From: Amulumruptor sp947039275
GTDB taxonomy: Bacteria; Bacteroidota; Bacteroidia; Bacteroidales; Muribaculaceae
Length of the DNA stretch: 64,000 nt
Reading direction: 5' to 3'
NCBI GenBank assembly: GCA_947039275.1
Contig: CAMQYL010000012.1
Coordinates: 15,654 to 79,653 of the forward strand
The position numbers and the translations under genes were made by a program. Under the pieces are notes generated by a model, which was not told the origin of the DNA, ran no database searches, and saw nothing but the letters and a program-made list of their open reading frames with translations. This document shows, piece after piece, positions 27,621-37,199 of the stretch (position 1 is the first letter of the stretch; every line of letters begins with the position of its first letter).

Positions 27621-27636
27621 GATTTATACGACTTAT
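27571..27636. repeat. 9-bp repeat array R3, overlapping the permease 3' end
   Basis: Units TATAATTTT, TATAAATCT, TATAAGACT, TATAAGAAT and so on; the period of 9 is three codons, so the array is readable as repeated Lys-Ser/Thr-Tyr. Confidence 0.85.
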
Positions 27637-27684
27637 CTGAGATATTATCCCTATCTTAGCCCCATCACCCCCTGATAACATGTA

Positions 27685-28248
27685 ATGGAGCTGAAGCAGC
27701 AATTTCTGAAGATAGCCGGTGACTACACTAACTGGAATGTCTACCGCAAATCTCTCATCGTATGCGATGTCAACGAGATGTTCATACGTCGCTACTCGTT
27801 GCGCCTGACCCGCACTGCTGACCAGATGCGTCAGGCTGCCCGCTCCTGCAAGCAGAATCTGGTGGAAGGCATCACCGATGCCACGGTGTCGATGGAGATG
27901 GGCATACGTCTTGTCGGCATCGCTCGAGGCTCCGGGCGTGAGCTTCTTGAAGATTATCAGGACTATCTCCGCCAAAACCAGCTTGTGACATGGCAGCGCA
28001 GCGACTCTCGTGCCATACAGGCTTGCCGCTATTGCCGACTGTACGACGATCCGTCGCAGTTCGTGGCAAAATGCTCCCAGCGCACTGACGAAACTGTTGC
28101 CAACATCATGCTCACCCAGCTCCATCAGCTTGATGCCATGCTCGGAGCCGTACTCCGCAAGATGGAAGAAATCTTCATAAACGAAGGCGGCATCAAAGAA
28201 CAGATGTCGCAAGTGCGCCGTGACTGGCGCCGCCGCAACGGACAGTAA
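27685..28248 (+). CDS. Four-helix-bundle protein with extended suffix
   Basis: 187 residues, nearly all helical. The first 110 residues resemble the S23/four-helix-bundle family encoded in 23S rRNA intervening sequences (ADQMRQAARSCKQNLVEGIT, RGSGRELLEDYQDYLRQ); the C-terminal part (about 125-187) fits the four-helix-bundle suffix domain. These proteins are pentameric or ring-like; their job is not established. It follows the export operon by 64 bp, but the intervening repeat array makes cotranscription uncertain. Confidence 0.75.
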   Translation: MELKQQFLKIAGDYTNWNVYRKSLIVCDVNEMFIRRYSLRLTRTADQMRQAARSCKQNLVEGITDATVSMEMGIRLVGIARGSGRELLEDYQDYLRQNQLVTWQRSDSRAIQACRYCRLYDDPSQFVAKCSQRTDETVANIMLTQLHQLDAMLGAVLRKMEEIFINEGGIKEQMSQVRRDWRRRNGQ

Positions 28249-28253
28249 CAAGC

Positions 28254-28328
28254 ATAAGTCTTATAAGTCTTATAACTTTTATAAATCTTATATGACTTAT
28301 ACGACTTATCCGTCTTATAAGATTTATT
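28254..28328. repeat. 9-bp repeat array R4
   Basis: Seven or so degenerate TATAARNNT units directly after the four-helix-bundle gene. Confidence 0.85.
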
Positions 28329-28422
28329 TCTCCTCGTCCTGACTCCTTGCCCTGTTGGGTTAATTTCTGTTAATTATATCTAACTGCGGAGCGGTTTTTA
28401 TAACATTTATAGGCGTTTTTTG

Positions 28423-28430
28423 TATCTTTG
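28423..28430 (+). promoter_or_regulatory. -7 box for the candidate small RNA
   Basis: TATCTTTG, a perfect TAnnTTTG match, about 7 nt before the first base assigned to the structured RNA. Confidence 0.5.
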
Positions 28431-28436
28431 TAGGTG

Positions 28437-28580
28437 CAATCCTGTGCTAAAATTTGGGATAAACGGGGAATTTTCATACTTCATACAGGCGGTAATCCGT
28501 GGCTGCATGCCTGGGAGCCGTCACCGCTAATTCCATTTTTGTCGCACCGGAGAGCACACCGCTCATCGGTGCTTCTTGTT
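28437..28580 (+). ncRNA. Candidate structured small RNA or leader
   Basis: No coding frame fits here, but three nested helices can be drawn: GGAATT (28467-28472) with AATTCC (28529-28534), GGCGGT (28488-28493) with ACCGCT (28523-28528) and TGGCT with AGCCG inside. A last hairpin, GCACCG...CGGTGC (28544-28549/28567-28572) with inner GAGC/GCTC, is followed by TTCTTGTT and looks like a terminator. A promoter box sits at the right distance upstream. The layout (promoter, bulged rod, terminator, about 140 nt) recalls 6S-like/Bacteroidales-1 RNAs, but the identity is not proved; a leader of the giant gene downstream is the alternative. Confidence 0.45.
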
Positions 28581-29017
28581 ATGTATAAATCTAAAGTTCA
28601 ATCACTTATATAATTAACCATTAAATCATTTGCACGTAACAAAATCATCTAAATCACTTCTTATCATCCTCTGCTAAATAATTAAGCGCCGCTACCGTCG
28701 CTGTATGCAGCGGCACCAGCCGGCGAGCCGTCCACTCGGGGGCGGTTACCCGTATCCGATTTCACGCTCCCGCGGCCCCCGGCGGCTGCCTGCCCGAGTC
28801 CACTAATGCGCACAAGGCATCGACTCAGTATCTGGGCTAAATTCTTATAAATCGTATAAATCTTATAAGACCTTATACGATTTATCAGATTTATCTTCCC
28901 CGGCTACTCCTCGACAACCTCCTCCGCGCGGACCCGGATCTGATTTTTTTCTAACGACAATCAATCAAAATCAATAATCAAAACAAACCAATTAACTAAC
29001 AATAAAACCAACTCATT
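28581..29017. other. Non-coding interval before the giant gene
   Basis: Contains an AT-rich stretch (28581-28685), a sharply GC-rich block (28686-28835) with internal self-complementarity (CGCTG/CAGCG at 28699-28712; ACTCGGG 28734-28740 with CCCGAGT 28793-28799), and a 9-bp repeat array (28842-28896). No gene is visible. The last 80 bp are A-rich, as in many Bacteroidetes leaders. Confidence 0.6.
28842..28896. repeat. 9-bp repeat array R5
   Basis: Units TATAAATCG, TATAAATCT, TATAAGACC and TATACGATT, 122 bp before the ATG of the giant gene. Confidence 0.8.
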
Positions 29018-32000
29018 ATGAAGAAATTTCTTACATTCTTCGCTATGATGTTTGCGTTGCTTGGTTTCTCCATCCCAGCCTCGGCTGCTTCATGGGTATT
29101 CTATGTGGATGCCTCGGCTAAAAACTGGGATGAAGCCTATATCTACTGTGGCAAGGATAGCAATTTTTATAGTTGCTACCAAGGCAAAGAGACTTCTGCT
29201 GGCTCAAAAGTTTTCAAGTTTGAATTCGATTGGACCGATCTTTATGAGATAGGCTTTGGAAACAGCAGTATTGGAGTAACGTGTGAAGTTTCGTCTGTTA
29301 CATTTGACGGAAATTCAAAAGTCGGCTCTTTCAAAAAATGGGAGGGTGACTTCGTTGATCCAAGTAGTTCTGTTGAGAATCAGTGTTTTACACTTGGTTC
29401 TGGCAATACAGCGACAAGAAGCGAAAACTATGTCCCAGTGGTCATCTATCCTGCCCCCTATATCTTGATGGATGGGGTCTGCTCTCAGTTTGTAAGCAGT
29501 GCTGATGATAAGAATTGGGAGTATAAGATTGAGAACGCATCTGCTGGTGATGAATTTCGTCTACAGATTAGTTCCTATACTGGAACAGGTCAAAGTAACA
29601 CGGTATTATATACGGAAGGAGCTTCTATCAGCAAAAGCAGCAATAATATAGAATTGTGGCTTTATGGAAACTCAGGAGGCTTTATCAAGATTACTGATGC
29701 TGGCAACTATGTCATATCGTTTAGCAAGTCCTCCAATCTGGCATCGACAAGTCCTAACGGTCCTCATAAGCTGAGCTGGACATTCACTGAGTCCAAGCCC
29801 GCTACTCCGGTGCTGCCTGCTTCGGCGACAAACAACAAGATCGTCATCCCGGCTGTGTCGGGCGCGACTGTCTACTACACAGAGGCTGCTACCGGCGATC
29901 CCTCTGAGGACTCTTGGACTGAATACCCTGCCGGCGGCATCGCTCTCGAGAAGGGTCACACTACTATCCGTGCGGCTGCCTATAAGGAGGGTCTCGGATG
30001 GTCAGACGTGGCTGCTGCCAAGACCTATAAGTATGACCTCCCAGAGGTAAAAATCGAGATCGATGTGCACACCGGCAAGGCTACGCTGACACCCCTTGTG
30101 GCTCTCAACACTCTCCCTGCGAGTGCCAACGCTGTGATACTCTACTCTTGCGGTCCTGCTGCTCCCAATAAGGTGTACACTCCCGGCACTCCTGTCGACA
30201 TGTTGAACGAGTGCACTATAGACGGCGCTACTCGCTATCCTATCAAGGCTCTCGTGCGCGCTTGGGGCGATGGTGACGGCTCAGTGGCTGTCGCTAACCA
30301 GAGCGTGGACTCTGATGTCCGCAATGCTCAGTGGGTAGGTCCGGCTGCAGTGCGCCGCATATGCCTCTGGAGCTACGGTCCTATGGGCAATTCTGTCCGT
30401 GTCGGTGAGTTCAGCCATCAGGCTGACGGCTCTTATGTGCTCTCACATTCTCCCGTATCCGGCACTAACACCGGTGATGCTACCCAGCATTACTACATCC
30501 GCGTGGTCATGAACCATGACGAACCTAACAATGTGGCATCTGATGCCGGCGGCACATTCTATTCTCTTGGCAATGCCAACGAGGTGGTGAGCGTGGCGTC
30601 AGGCACAGAGTACACTTCCTTCAATCGCTTTACACCTTCTGCATCTGACACCCGCGGTATGTTCTTTGACGGAGCTGACCGCGACGCTGTCAAGCTGACC
30701 CTCAAGGGCGACCTTGATGACTTCACTCACATTATTGATGGCTCTTCCGTCCCTTGCAAGCGTTTCGTCCCCAACAGCATCGTCCCCGAGTGGAATCCCG
30801 ATGCTAACATCAAGTCGGTAGAGCTCCGCGATGCCAATGGCAAACTGCTCTGCACCCTGACTCAGAATCTCGGCACCGGCGAGGACAACTACTGGACAGG
30901 CGTGACCACCGAGGCTCTGAAGGGCGCTGCTAACAGTGGTGGGGATAACCGCTTCTGCTTCGTCGCTGACACCAAGGATGGTAAAAAATATTATTCCATC
31001 GGTCAGCAGTATAATTACTGGGTCCAGTACGGACGTTATGATTCAACTACCTCTCATAAGCCTTCTACTTCAAATAGTGCTGGCAATTACTTCTGCGTAA
31101 ACGAGCCCTCTGCCATAGCCGAGGTTGCTATCTCATTTGACGGCACAACGGCAAGCAAGATTTCCATCTCGCCCTATACCAACACCAAGCAGATGGACAT
31201 CAGCGGCGATCCCAACGCTCCTTCCATCACGGGTTACGGCTCTGAGATAGGTTCATGGGACAGCACTCGCGAGTTCAACCATTCGGAGACTCTCGGCGGC
31301 TGGGTTTACGCATTCACCGCTACACAGAGCACTCCCGAATATCTCATTTACGGCTCGAAGGGCAATCTTTATGCTCCTATCGGTCTGCAGATCGGCTCAC
31401 CCAGCACCACCGTATGGCGTCAAGTGCCCTCAGGTCTTGATGCTAACGACAAGAAGCGTTACGCCGCCAAGCTCTCAGGCCTCCAGGTAGGCGCACGTTA
31501 CCGTCTGATCCTCAAGGAGGTCGGCAATGATGTGCAGATCAGCATCGAGGCTCTCCCCGAGTCAGTGCGCAAGATCAAGAAAGTGGAACTTGTTAACCGC
31601 ACTTCGGGTAACACTGCCGTAGGTGAGTTCACTCAGAATACTGAAAACGGCACTTGGGATTTCTATCCCCTGTCATGGACGGGCAATCCCTCTAACAGCA
31701 GCGTATATTCTGATGCATATTATGTCAAGGTGACACTCGGCTACGAAGGCGAGGGCGATGCCTCTGACTACGTGCGCTACGTAGGCTACTCGTCTTCAGT
31801 TAATGACTACCAGCTCAAGTCAACAGCTCAGTACACCAACAAGGCTTACACCTACAGCAACGTCAATGACAACCACAACTTCAAGGTGCGTGTCAACGGC
31901 GATTACTATGTGCAGCTCGCATTTGACGAATCCACCTTCACCGCCGGATGGATGGGCGTGGCTACTTCAAAGCTGACACCCTCGTTTATCCCGCATGTCA

Positions 32001-35000
32001 ACCGCGTGACATGGTCGCTCTCTGACGACAAGATCCTTGCTCCTGGCGACACCAAGTACTTCTACATGTCTGCTATGCAGAATGACAACCGCCTCTCGCC
32101 CGAGTGGGAGCTCGTCAAGGAAGGCGGCAAGTATGTGCTTGACAACTTTGTGGTGATTCCCGCCGCTCAGTTCGTGATCCGTGCCGTCAGCAAGTCAGCA
32201 ACAAGCGGTGCTCTCACAGTCACCGACTGGGGTTACAATGGTTCTGTCCCCTACCATATCTACGCTACCGGTCAGGACTTCAAGATCGATCAGGTTGCGG
32301 ATCTTAACGCTACATCCAAAGTGTCCGCTCCGTTTACCATGACGGCTAACTGCGAGCGTGGTTTCTTCTGGAATGTCGGTGCGTCTATGGTGCGTCTCGA
32401 GTTTGACCCCTCGGCTTCCACCAATAACCTCACCGCCACCATCGACTTCTCGTATCCCTCTACCCTCAAGCAGGCTCCCAAGCCTGGTTTCCCCTGGGTA
32501 GGTCTTACATCGTCGAATATCCAGGCTCTCTCTGGCAGCAACCAGAGCTACTCTTATGCCTCTAAACTCGGCATGTCAGGTCTGAGCGACAATGACCTGA
32601 AGAATATCGGCATAGACTCTCGTGATGATCTGGAGGCTTCGTTTACCAACGCCTTTATCCAGTGGACCGAGGACGGCAAGCCCTACATCTATGACCGCCA
32701 TGTCGATGATACAGATACTAAGGGCAAGTCCATCTACTATTTCAGCGGTGATGCTGCTTCTGATAACCGTGCCACATCTGTCCGCCCCGCAGTGGATCAG
32801 GTGATGAGCTCGACCATTCTGCCTCCGCGTAACACTCCGCAGTTCCAGATGATCACTACCAAGGGTGTGACTACTCCTGACGCTGACGCTCTTACGTTTA
32901 AGTATATCAAGACTGACCGCAAGACCTTCATGTACCACGGCCATACCACCAAGGAGTTCATGGTTGCTGAATACGAGATTTCGAATATCGAGCTTCAAGG
33001 TATGTTCAAGGTATTCACTGGCTACGGTGCTCGCAAATACGGTAGCGTTATCAACGGTCTCTCATATTATCCCAACTGGGGTGTGGGAGTGCAGAAAGAT
33101 GGCGAACCCTATGCCAACATGCTTATCAGCAGCACACAGCAGCTGCCTATGAACGGCGGTGGTCAGGTGATCACCACCGACGCTGACGGACATGAAGTGT
33201 CAACCCGCTATTGGGAGCAGATATCCATAGGAGACAAAGGCGATTATGGTAAGGATGACAATACCGCCGGCCAGTATTTCCGTCTGGACAACGCCCAGTA
33301 TGTGACATCGCTCAAGTTCTATCTCGCTCTCGAGTGTGATACTGATGACCGCAACAGCACTACTTTCCACCATCTGCAGGGTGGTGACCCCGTCAACTAT
33401 TACAATGACGGACGTAACTACTCTTGGCTGGATGTCAAGCTCGAAGCCGAGCGTCCGGTCATCCAGCTCAACAAGCAGGGTACCAAGACAGGCGTGGCGC
33501 GCTACTGGCTCAATGCTAAGAGAGCTGGAGACAAGCCCGAGGTGAAGGAGTATAAGACCAAACTCATCAAAATTGATCCTGAAAAATTCGAGTATGATCC
33601 CGAGTATGGCACTCCTACCCAGGGCTTTGAAGAGATCCCGGTTGCAGGCAGCACATATAAGCTGAATGAGCCTTATAATAATTATATCGAGGAGAAGACA
33701 ACCACTATCAACGATCTTAAGGATGGCACTTATATAGCTTACATCTATGATGTAGTCTATGTGCCTAAGAGTGGCCTTACCATTAAGGAGACTGACAAAT
33801 GGAACATCTCGCACCCCATCACCATCTTCTCTGTAAAGCAGGGTCTGATTCGTGGTGAGCAGCGCGTGGGAGCACGAAGCGAGTCACACATTTATCATCC
33901 AGTGATACGTGTATATCCCGATATCCAGGCAGTGATAAAGGCTCTCCCATCTACTATCACTCTTGACAAGGTCAGCGCTACCGTTACGCTTGGTAATCTC
34001 CGTGCCGACTCTTACATTCTTGATACCGAGGGTAAAGACATTACCAAGAAGGACGCTCCCGATGCTGATGCTACCGACATTTACTATGTGGTCACACAGA
34101 AGTATAAGTCGGCTGCTGCCAACGGTGGAGTAGAGCAGGAAGGCAAGGCTGTGGTGTACTATCCTCAGGGATACTTTAGCGTAGCCCGAGGCAACGTCAA
34201 CACCCAGAACTTCGACGTGATCAAGACCCGCCTCAACGCTCTTACCCACCTGACTCTTGATGTGGCTGTGGAAGGTGCTGAAAACCCTGCACCTGTGACT
34301 GCCGAGGCTATGACCTACATGCCCGCCGGCCAGCTCTACGGCACACTCGTAGCTGACAAGAAAGAAAGCGGAGATGTACACTTCAACGCTCTCAGCGTCA
34401 CCCACGGCGACGAGGTAGAGGGTGCTGACCGTGACGGCTACGCTCGTATCCGCTATGTCGACCGCAACAACGGTGACATCCCCTGCTATATCGGCTCTAT
34501 GGACGGCACAGGCGTGTTTGCCCAGGTATATTATGTAGGCAAGGATGCTACAACAGGTGCCGAGGTCGATATGCCTCTCTTCGATGAGGACGCACTCCTC
34601 GACATGAAGGCTAATCCCGATGACACTCAGAATGACGGTAAGATCTATACAGCGAAGCGTCTGAAAATCGGCGGCATACCTTACGTGACCGAGTCTGATG
34701 CTACTGACGAACTCGCTACCGACATCGACGGCACCGAGCTCAAGCTCCGCCACAAGCAGACAGCCAAGTTCAAGGTGGTTCTAACCTACAAGAACGAGGG
34801 TATCGACATGCCCGAAGTGACGACCCGTACCAAGGAGACCGAGCTCACCTACGGTGAGGAGAATCTGACATCTCCCCGCCAGGGTCTGCACGACGTGCTT
34901 ACCCAGGCTGATGCCGATGCACGTCTGACTGACGAGACTGTCGCCAAGGACGTGACAGCAGTAAGCGAAAGATACGTTGAAAACTACGGTGGTCTCTTCA

Positions 35001-36625
35001 CCAACATTGAGGACGCCCACGTGGCTCTCCATGCTGTGGAGAAGAACAATGCCCTCGTAGGCTCACGCAGCCTCCGCAAGTGGTATATGGATCATGGCGA
35101 CAAGTGGATCGGTACTGAGGATCTCAATCCTTTCAACCCTGGCAACCACCTTGCCATCGGCAATGCCAAAATGGGCGCTACAGAAACATATGGCGCTCCT
35201 GAAGAGGTGCATCCGCTGCTCCGCGGCACCAAGGTAGAGTCTACTGATGGCTTCCGTAACGACTCTGAGCTCAACAATGCATGGTGGAATCACAATGCTC
35301 TTGTAGCTCCCGAGTTCCACGAGGCTGACCAGATCAATGGTACCCTGACCATCGAAGGTGGTAAGGTGACCGGCTTTATCCCCGGCTCTGCGCATCCTAA
35401 GAATCACCGCGCTTACTGGGCAGGTGTCAAGCCAGATAACAGCGATAAGTACCAGGTATGGGACGGTGGCTACGTCATCAAGGCTCCCGAAGGCTTTGAT
35501 GTCGACATCCGCGACCCCCAGCACGGATACTATGGCATGAGCAACCACTTCTCTACCAAGCGTAGCGGATTCTACCTCGGTGAGATGCCTCTTGATGCCA
35601 ATGACGTGACCGCTGTCTTAGGACGTGGTAACGGTATGGGCTCTGGCTCTTTCACAGAGGATCAGCGTAGTCAGTTCTATACAGATGCTGCAGCTGTGCA
35701 TGCCAAGGCTATGGAGTTCCACAAGTACAGCGAGGCTATCAATGCTGCTGTCAACGCAGGCAATAGCTCTGTATCCGTTGGTAACAACACCTATCCCATC
35801 AACTGGAATAAAGAGTATATCTGGGACTATGACCCCATTTATGATGTACGCGAGAAGGCTGCTTTCGAACCTCAGACCGCTGGTGGTCTGTCACCTGCCG
35901 AAGAGTTGTTTGAGACAGCTGACCGTCACATGTTCTTCAAGGTCCGCCACATCAACCATGAATCATGGTTTGTGCCTGGTGCCAGCGTTGCCGAAGGCTC
36001 TCTCAAGACCCAGCCTCTCTGGGCTGCATTTGAGAATGATGCCAAGTTCCAGGCTGCCGCTACTCCGACTGCCAAAGACAACTACGTGATGAGCCAGCTC
36101 CGTATCAACCCCGAGGACTACTGTCCGCTCGCTTATGACGTGCGTTACACTTATCCGTTCCTCACCTCTGACAAGTACGTCACAGCTGAGAACTACGATA
36201 ATTCCAAAAATGGTGCCCGCCGCAAGGCTCGTTCTACTGAGCCTGGTGCCATCAAGACTGCTCTTGACGGCGTCGGAGAGGGTGATGTGGACGACATCGT
36301 AGCTCGTGACAAGGGTCGTGTATCATTCTTCGGATACGTATCTCCTGAGGACGTAGTGCCCACCGCCATCAGCGATGTCAATGATGACATCCGCGGCAAC
36401 GGTTTCAGCATCGTCTACAACCGTGCTGCCGGCACAGTCACTGTCAAGGCTGAAGGCAAGACACTCGAGAACGCTGCGGTATATGACGCTTCGGGCGCAT
36501 CGCTCGTAACCGGCACATCCGCTGACCGCATCGACGACAGCACCATCGTGCTTGATGTCCGTAACATCGCCCGCGGTGCCTACGTAGTAAGCACCAACCT
36601 CGGCGGTGCCAAGTTCATGAAATGA
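29018..36625 (+). CDS. Giant secreted multi-repeat protein (2535 aa) with Por-secretion-like tail
   Basis: A signal peptide is clear (MKKFLTFFAMMFALLGFSIP, cleavage after ASA). Residues about 262-340 resemble the chitobiase C-terminal/Fn3-associated type of beta domain (ATVYYTEAATGDPSEDSW, IRAAAYKEGLGWSDV). From about 445 to 1000 a motif of the form (V/I)...VEL...G..VGEFTQN...G.W recurs (VRRICLWSYG near 445, IKSVELRDANGKL near 598, IKKVELVNRTSGNT near 852), indicating tandem beta modules. The last 80 residues (VYNRAAGTVTVKAEGKTLEN, VLDVRNIARGAYVVSTNLGG) match the layout of a type A sorting/Por_Secre_tail domain. No catalytic motif seen. Probably a cell-surface or exported protein; function unknown. 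Confidence 0.75.
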   Translation: MKKFLTFFAMMFALLGFSIPASAASWVFYVDASAKNWDEAYIYCGKDSNFYSCYQGKETSAGSKVFKFEFDWTDLYEIGFGNSSIGVTCEVSSVTFDGNSKVGSFKKWEGDFVDPSSSVENQCFTLGSGNTATRSENYVPVVIYPAPYILMDGVCSQFVSSADDKNWEYKIENASAGDEFRLQISSYTGTGQSNTVLYTEGASISKSSNNIELWLYGNSGGFIKITDAGNYVISFSKSSNLASTSPNGPHKLSWTFTESKPATPVLPASATNNKIVIPAVSGATVYYTEAATGDPSEDSWTEYPAGGIALEKGHTTIRAAAYKEGLGWSDVAAAKTYKYDLPEVKIEIDVHTGKATLTPLVALNTLPASANAVILYSCGPAAPNKVYTPGTPVDMLNECTIDGATRYPIKALVRAWGDGDGSVAVANQSVDSDVRNAQWVGPAAVRRICLWSYGPMGNSVRVGEFSHQADGSYVLSHSPVSGTNTGDATQHYYIRVVMNHDEPNNVASDAGGTFYSLGNANEVVSVASGTEYTSFNRFTPSASDTRGMFFDGADRDAVKLTLKGDLDDFTHIIDGSSVPCKRFVPNSIVPEWNPDANIKSVELRDANGKLLCTLTQNLGTGEDNYWTGVTTEALKGAANSGGDNRFCFVADTKDGKKYYSIGQQYNYWVQYGRYDSTTSHKPSTSNSAGNYFCVNEPSAIAEVAISFDGTTASKISISPYTNTKQMDISGDPNAPSITGYGSEIGSWDSTREFNHSETLGGWVYAFTATQSTPEYLIYGSKGNLYAPIGLQIGSPSTTVWRQVPSGLDANDKKRYAAKLSGLQVGARYRLILKEVGNDVQISIEALPESVRKIKKVELVNRTSGNTAVGEFTQNTENGTWDFYPLSWTGNPSNSSVYSDAYYVKVTLGYEGEGDASDYVRYVGYSSSVNDYQLKSTAQYTNKAYTYSNVNDNHNFKVRVNGDYYVQLAFDESTFTAGWMGVATSKLTPSFIPHVNRVTWSLSDDKILAPGDTKYFYMSAMQNDNRLSPEWELVKEGGKYVLDNFVVIPAAQFVIRAVSKSATSGALTVTDWGYNGSVPYHIYATGQDFKIDQVADLNATSKVSAPFTMTANCERGFFWNVGASMVRLEFDPSASTNNLTATIDFSYPSTLKQAPKPGFPWVGLTSSNIQALSGSNQSYSYASKLGMSGLSDNDLKNIGIDSRDDLEASFTNAFIQWTEDGKPYIYDRHVDDTDTKGKSIYYFSGDAASDNRATSVRPAVDQVMSSTILPPRNTPQFQMITTKGVTTPDADALTFKYIKTDRKTFMYHGHTTKEFMVAEYEISNIELQGMFKVFTGYGARKYGSVINGLSYYPNWGVGVQKDGEPYANMLISSTQQLPMNGGGQVITTDADGHEVSTRYWEQISIGDKGDYGKDDNTAGQYFRLDNAQYVTSLKFYLALECDTDDRNSTTFHHLQGGDPVNYYNDGRNYSWLDVKLEAERPVIQLNKQGTKTGVARYWLNAKRAGDKPEVKEYKTKLIKIDPEKFEYDPEYGTPTQGFEEIPVAGSTYKLNEPYNNYIEEKTTTINDLKDGTYIAYIYDVVYVPKSGLTIKETDKWNISHPITIFSVKQGLIRGEQRVGARSESHIYHPVIRVYPDIQAVIKALPSTITLDKVSATVTLGNLRADSYILDTEGKDITKKDAPDADATDIYYVVTQKYKSAAANGGVEQEGKAVVYYPQGYFSVARGNVNTQNFDVIKTRLNALTHLTLDVAVEGAENPAPVTAEAMTYMPAGQLYGTLVADKKESGDVHFNALSVTHGDEVEGADRDGYARIRYVDRNNGDIPCYIGSMDGTGVFAQVYYVGKDATTGAEVDMPLFDEDALLDMKANPDDTQNDGKIYTAKRLKIGGIPYVTESDATDELATDIDGTELKLRHKQTAKFKVVLTYKNEGIDMPEVTTRTKETELTYGEENLTSPRQGLHDVLTQADADARLTDETVAKDVTAVSERYVENYGGLFTNIEDAHVALHAVEKNNALVGSRSLRKWYMDHGDKWIGTEDLNPFNPGNHLAIGNAKMGATETYGAPEEVHPLLRGTKVESTDGFRNDSELNNAWWNHNALVAPEFHEADQINGTLTIEGGKVTGFIPGSAHPKNHRAYWAGVKPDNSDKYQVWDGGYVIKAPEGFDVDIRDPQHGYYGMSNHFSTKRSGFYLGEMPLDANDVTAVLGRGNGMGSGSFTEDQRSQFYTDAAAVHAKAMEFHKYSEAINAAVNAGNSSVSVGNNTYPINWNKEYIWDYDPIYDVREKAAFEPQTAGGLSPAEELFETADRHMFFKVRHINHESWFVPGASVAEGSLKTQPLWAAFENDAKFQAAATPTAKDNYVMSQLRINPEDYCPLAYDVRYTYPFLTSDKYVTAENYDNSKNGARRKARSTEPGAIKTALDGVGEGDVDDIVARDKGRVSFFGYVSPEDVVPTAISDVNDDIRGNGFSIVYNRAAGTVTVKAEGKTLENAAVYDASGASLVTGTSADRIDDSTIVLDVRNIARGAYVVSTNLGGAKFMK

Positions 36626-36643
36626 TCCCGGACCTGACATAAC

Positions 36644-36669
36644 TGTAGGGACATGCCGTGGCATGTCCG
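36644..36669. repeat. Family-A palindrome (TGTAGGG type)
   Basis: TGTAGGG followed by the self-complementary core ACATGCCGTGGCATGT and CCG, 19 bp after the giant gene's stop. Further copies in the same gap: 36926-36951 and 37081-37105 (reverse orientation) and 37031-37054. Confidence 0.9.
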
Positions 36670-36862
36670 CCGCCCCAAGGCTGATTGATAGCTAAGGCAT
36701 GTCCCTCTCAGATTATCCCAGGTCGTTCCCGAAAATATTTAACACCATATTTAAAAAATAAGACTTAACGAAAAGAGAAAAATTTGTTCATTAGCACAGA
36801 AAGTTAAATATTTCCAACCCCGCCGGAGGGGGAATCCCACCCTCTCCGGCATTAACTCCCGG

Positions 36863-36893
36863 CGCGGGGGCTGTCGTGATGACAGCCCCCGCG
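36863..36893. terminator. GC-rich hairpin, possible terminator
   Basis: Perfect 13-bp stem CGCGGGGGCTGTC / GACAGCCCCCGCG with a 5-nt loop; the T-run after it is weak (TTGCATTTCG). Confidence 0.55.
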
Positions 36894-37151
36894 TTGCATT
36901 TCGCCCCCCCCCAGTCAGCTGGTGACGGACATGCCACGGCATGTCCCTACAGAGCTTGCGCTGCCCTGATTGACAGTTTGTAGGGTGGGTGTTGCAAAAA
37001 CTGTCGATTGTGGTGATTCTGCCTGTGTGCTGTAGGGACATGCCACGGCATGTCTGCTGATACTCAAGCATTTGCAGATTAGACATGCCATGGCATGTCC
37101 CTACAGCATTGTACGATTTGGAGTTTTGCAACACCCTCCGCTCCTCCAGCA

Positions 37152-37199
37152 ATTTTATAAGATTTATAAGATTTATAAGATTTACACGTTATATTTATA
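37152..37199. repeat. 9-bp repeat array R6
   Basis: TATAAGATT units in direct tandem, abutting the ATG at 37200. Confidence 0.85.

Larger units (their letters stand above)
36626..37199. other. Repeat-rich gap between the giant gene and the TPR lipoprotein gene
   Basis: No gene fits. It contains four family-A palindromes (36644-36669, 36926-36951, 37031-37054, 37081-37105), a partial one near 36694, a strong GC hairpin (36863-36893) and a 9-bp array at its right end. Confidence 0.8.

Noticed and set aside
28437..28580. Cobalamin or other known riboswitch
   Set aside because: The conserved B12 box and other riboswitch cores are missing; the downstream gene is not a vitamin or metabolite gene.
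36644..37105. Clustered palindromes considered as a CRISPR array
   Set aside because: Spacing is irregular, orientations alternate and no cas genes are present.
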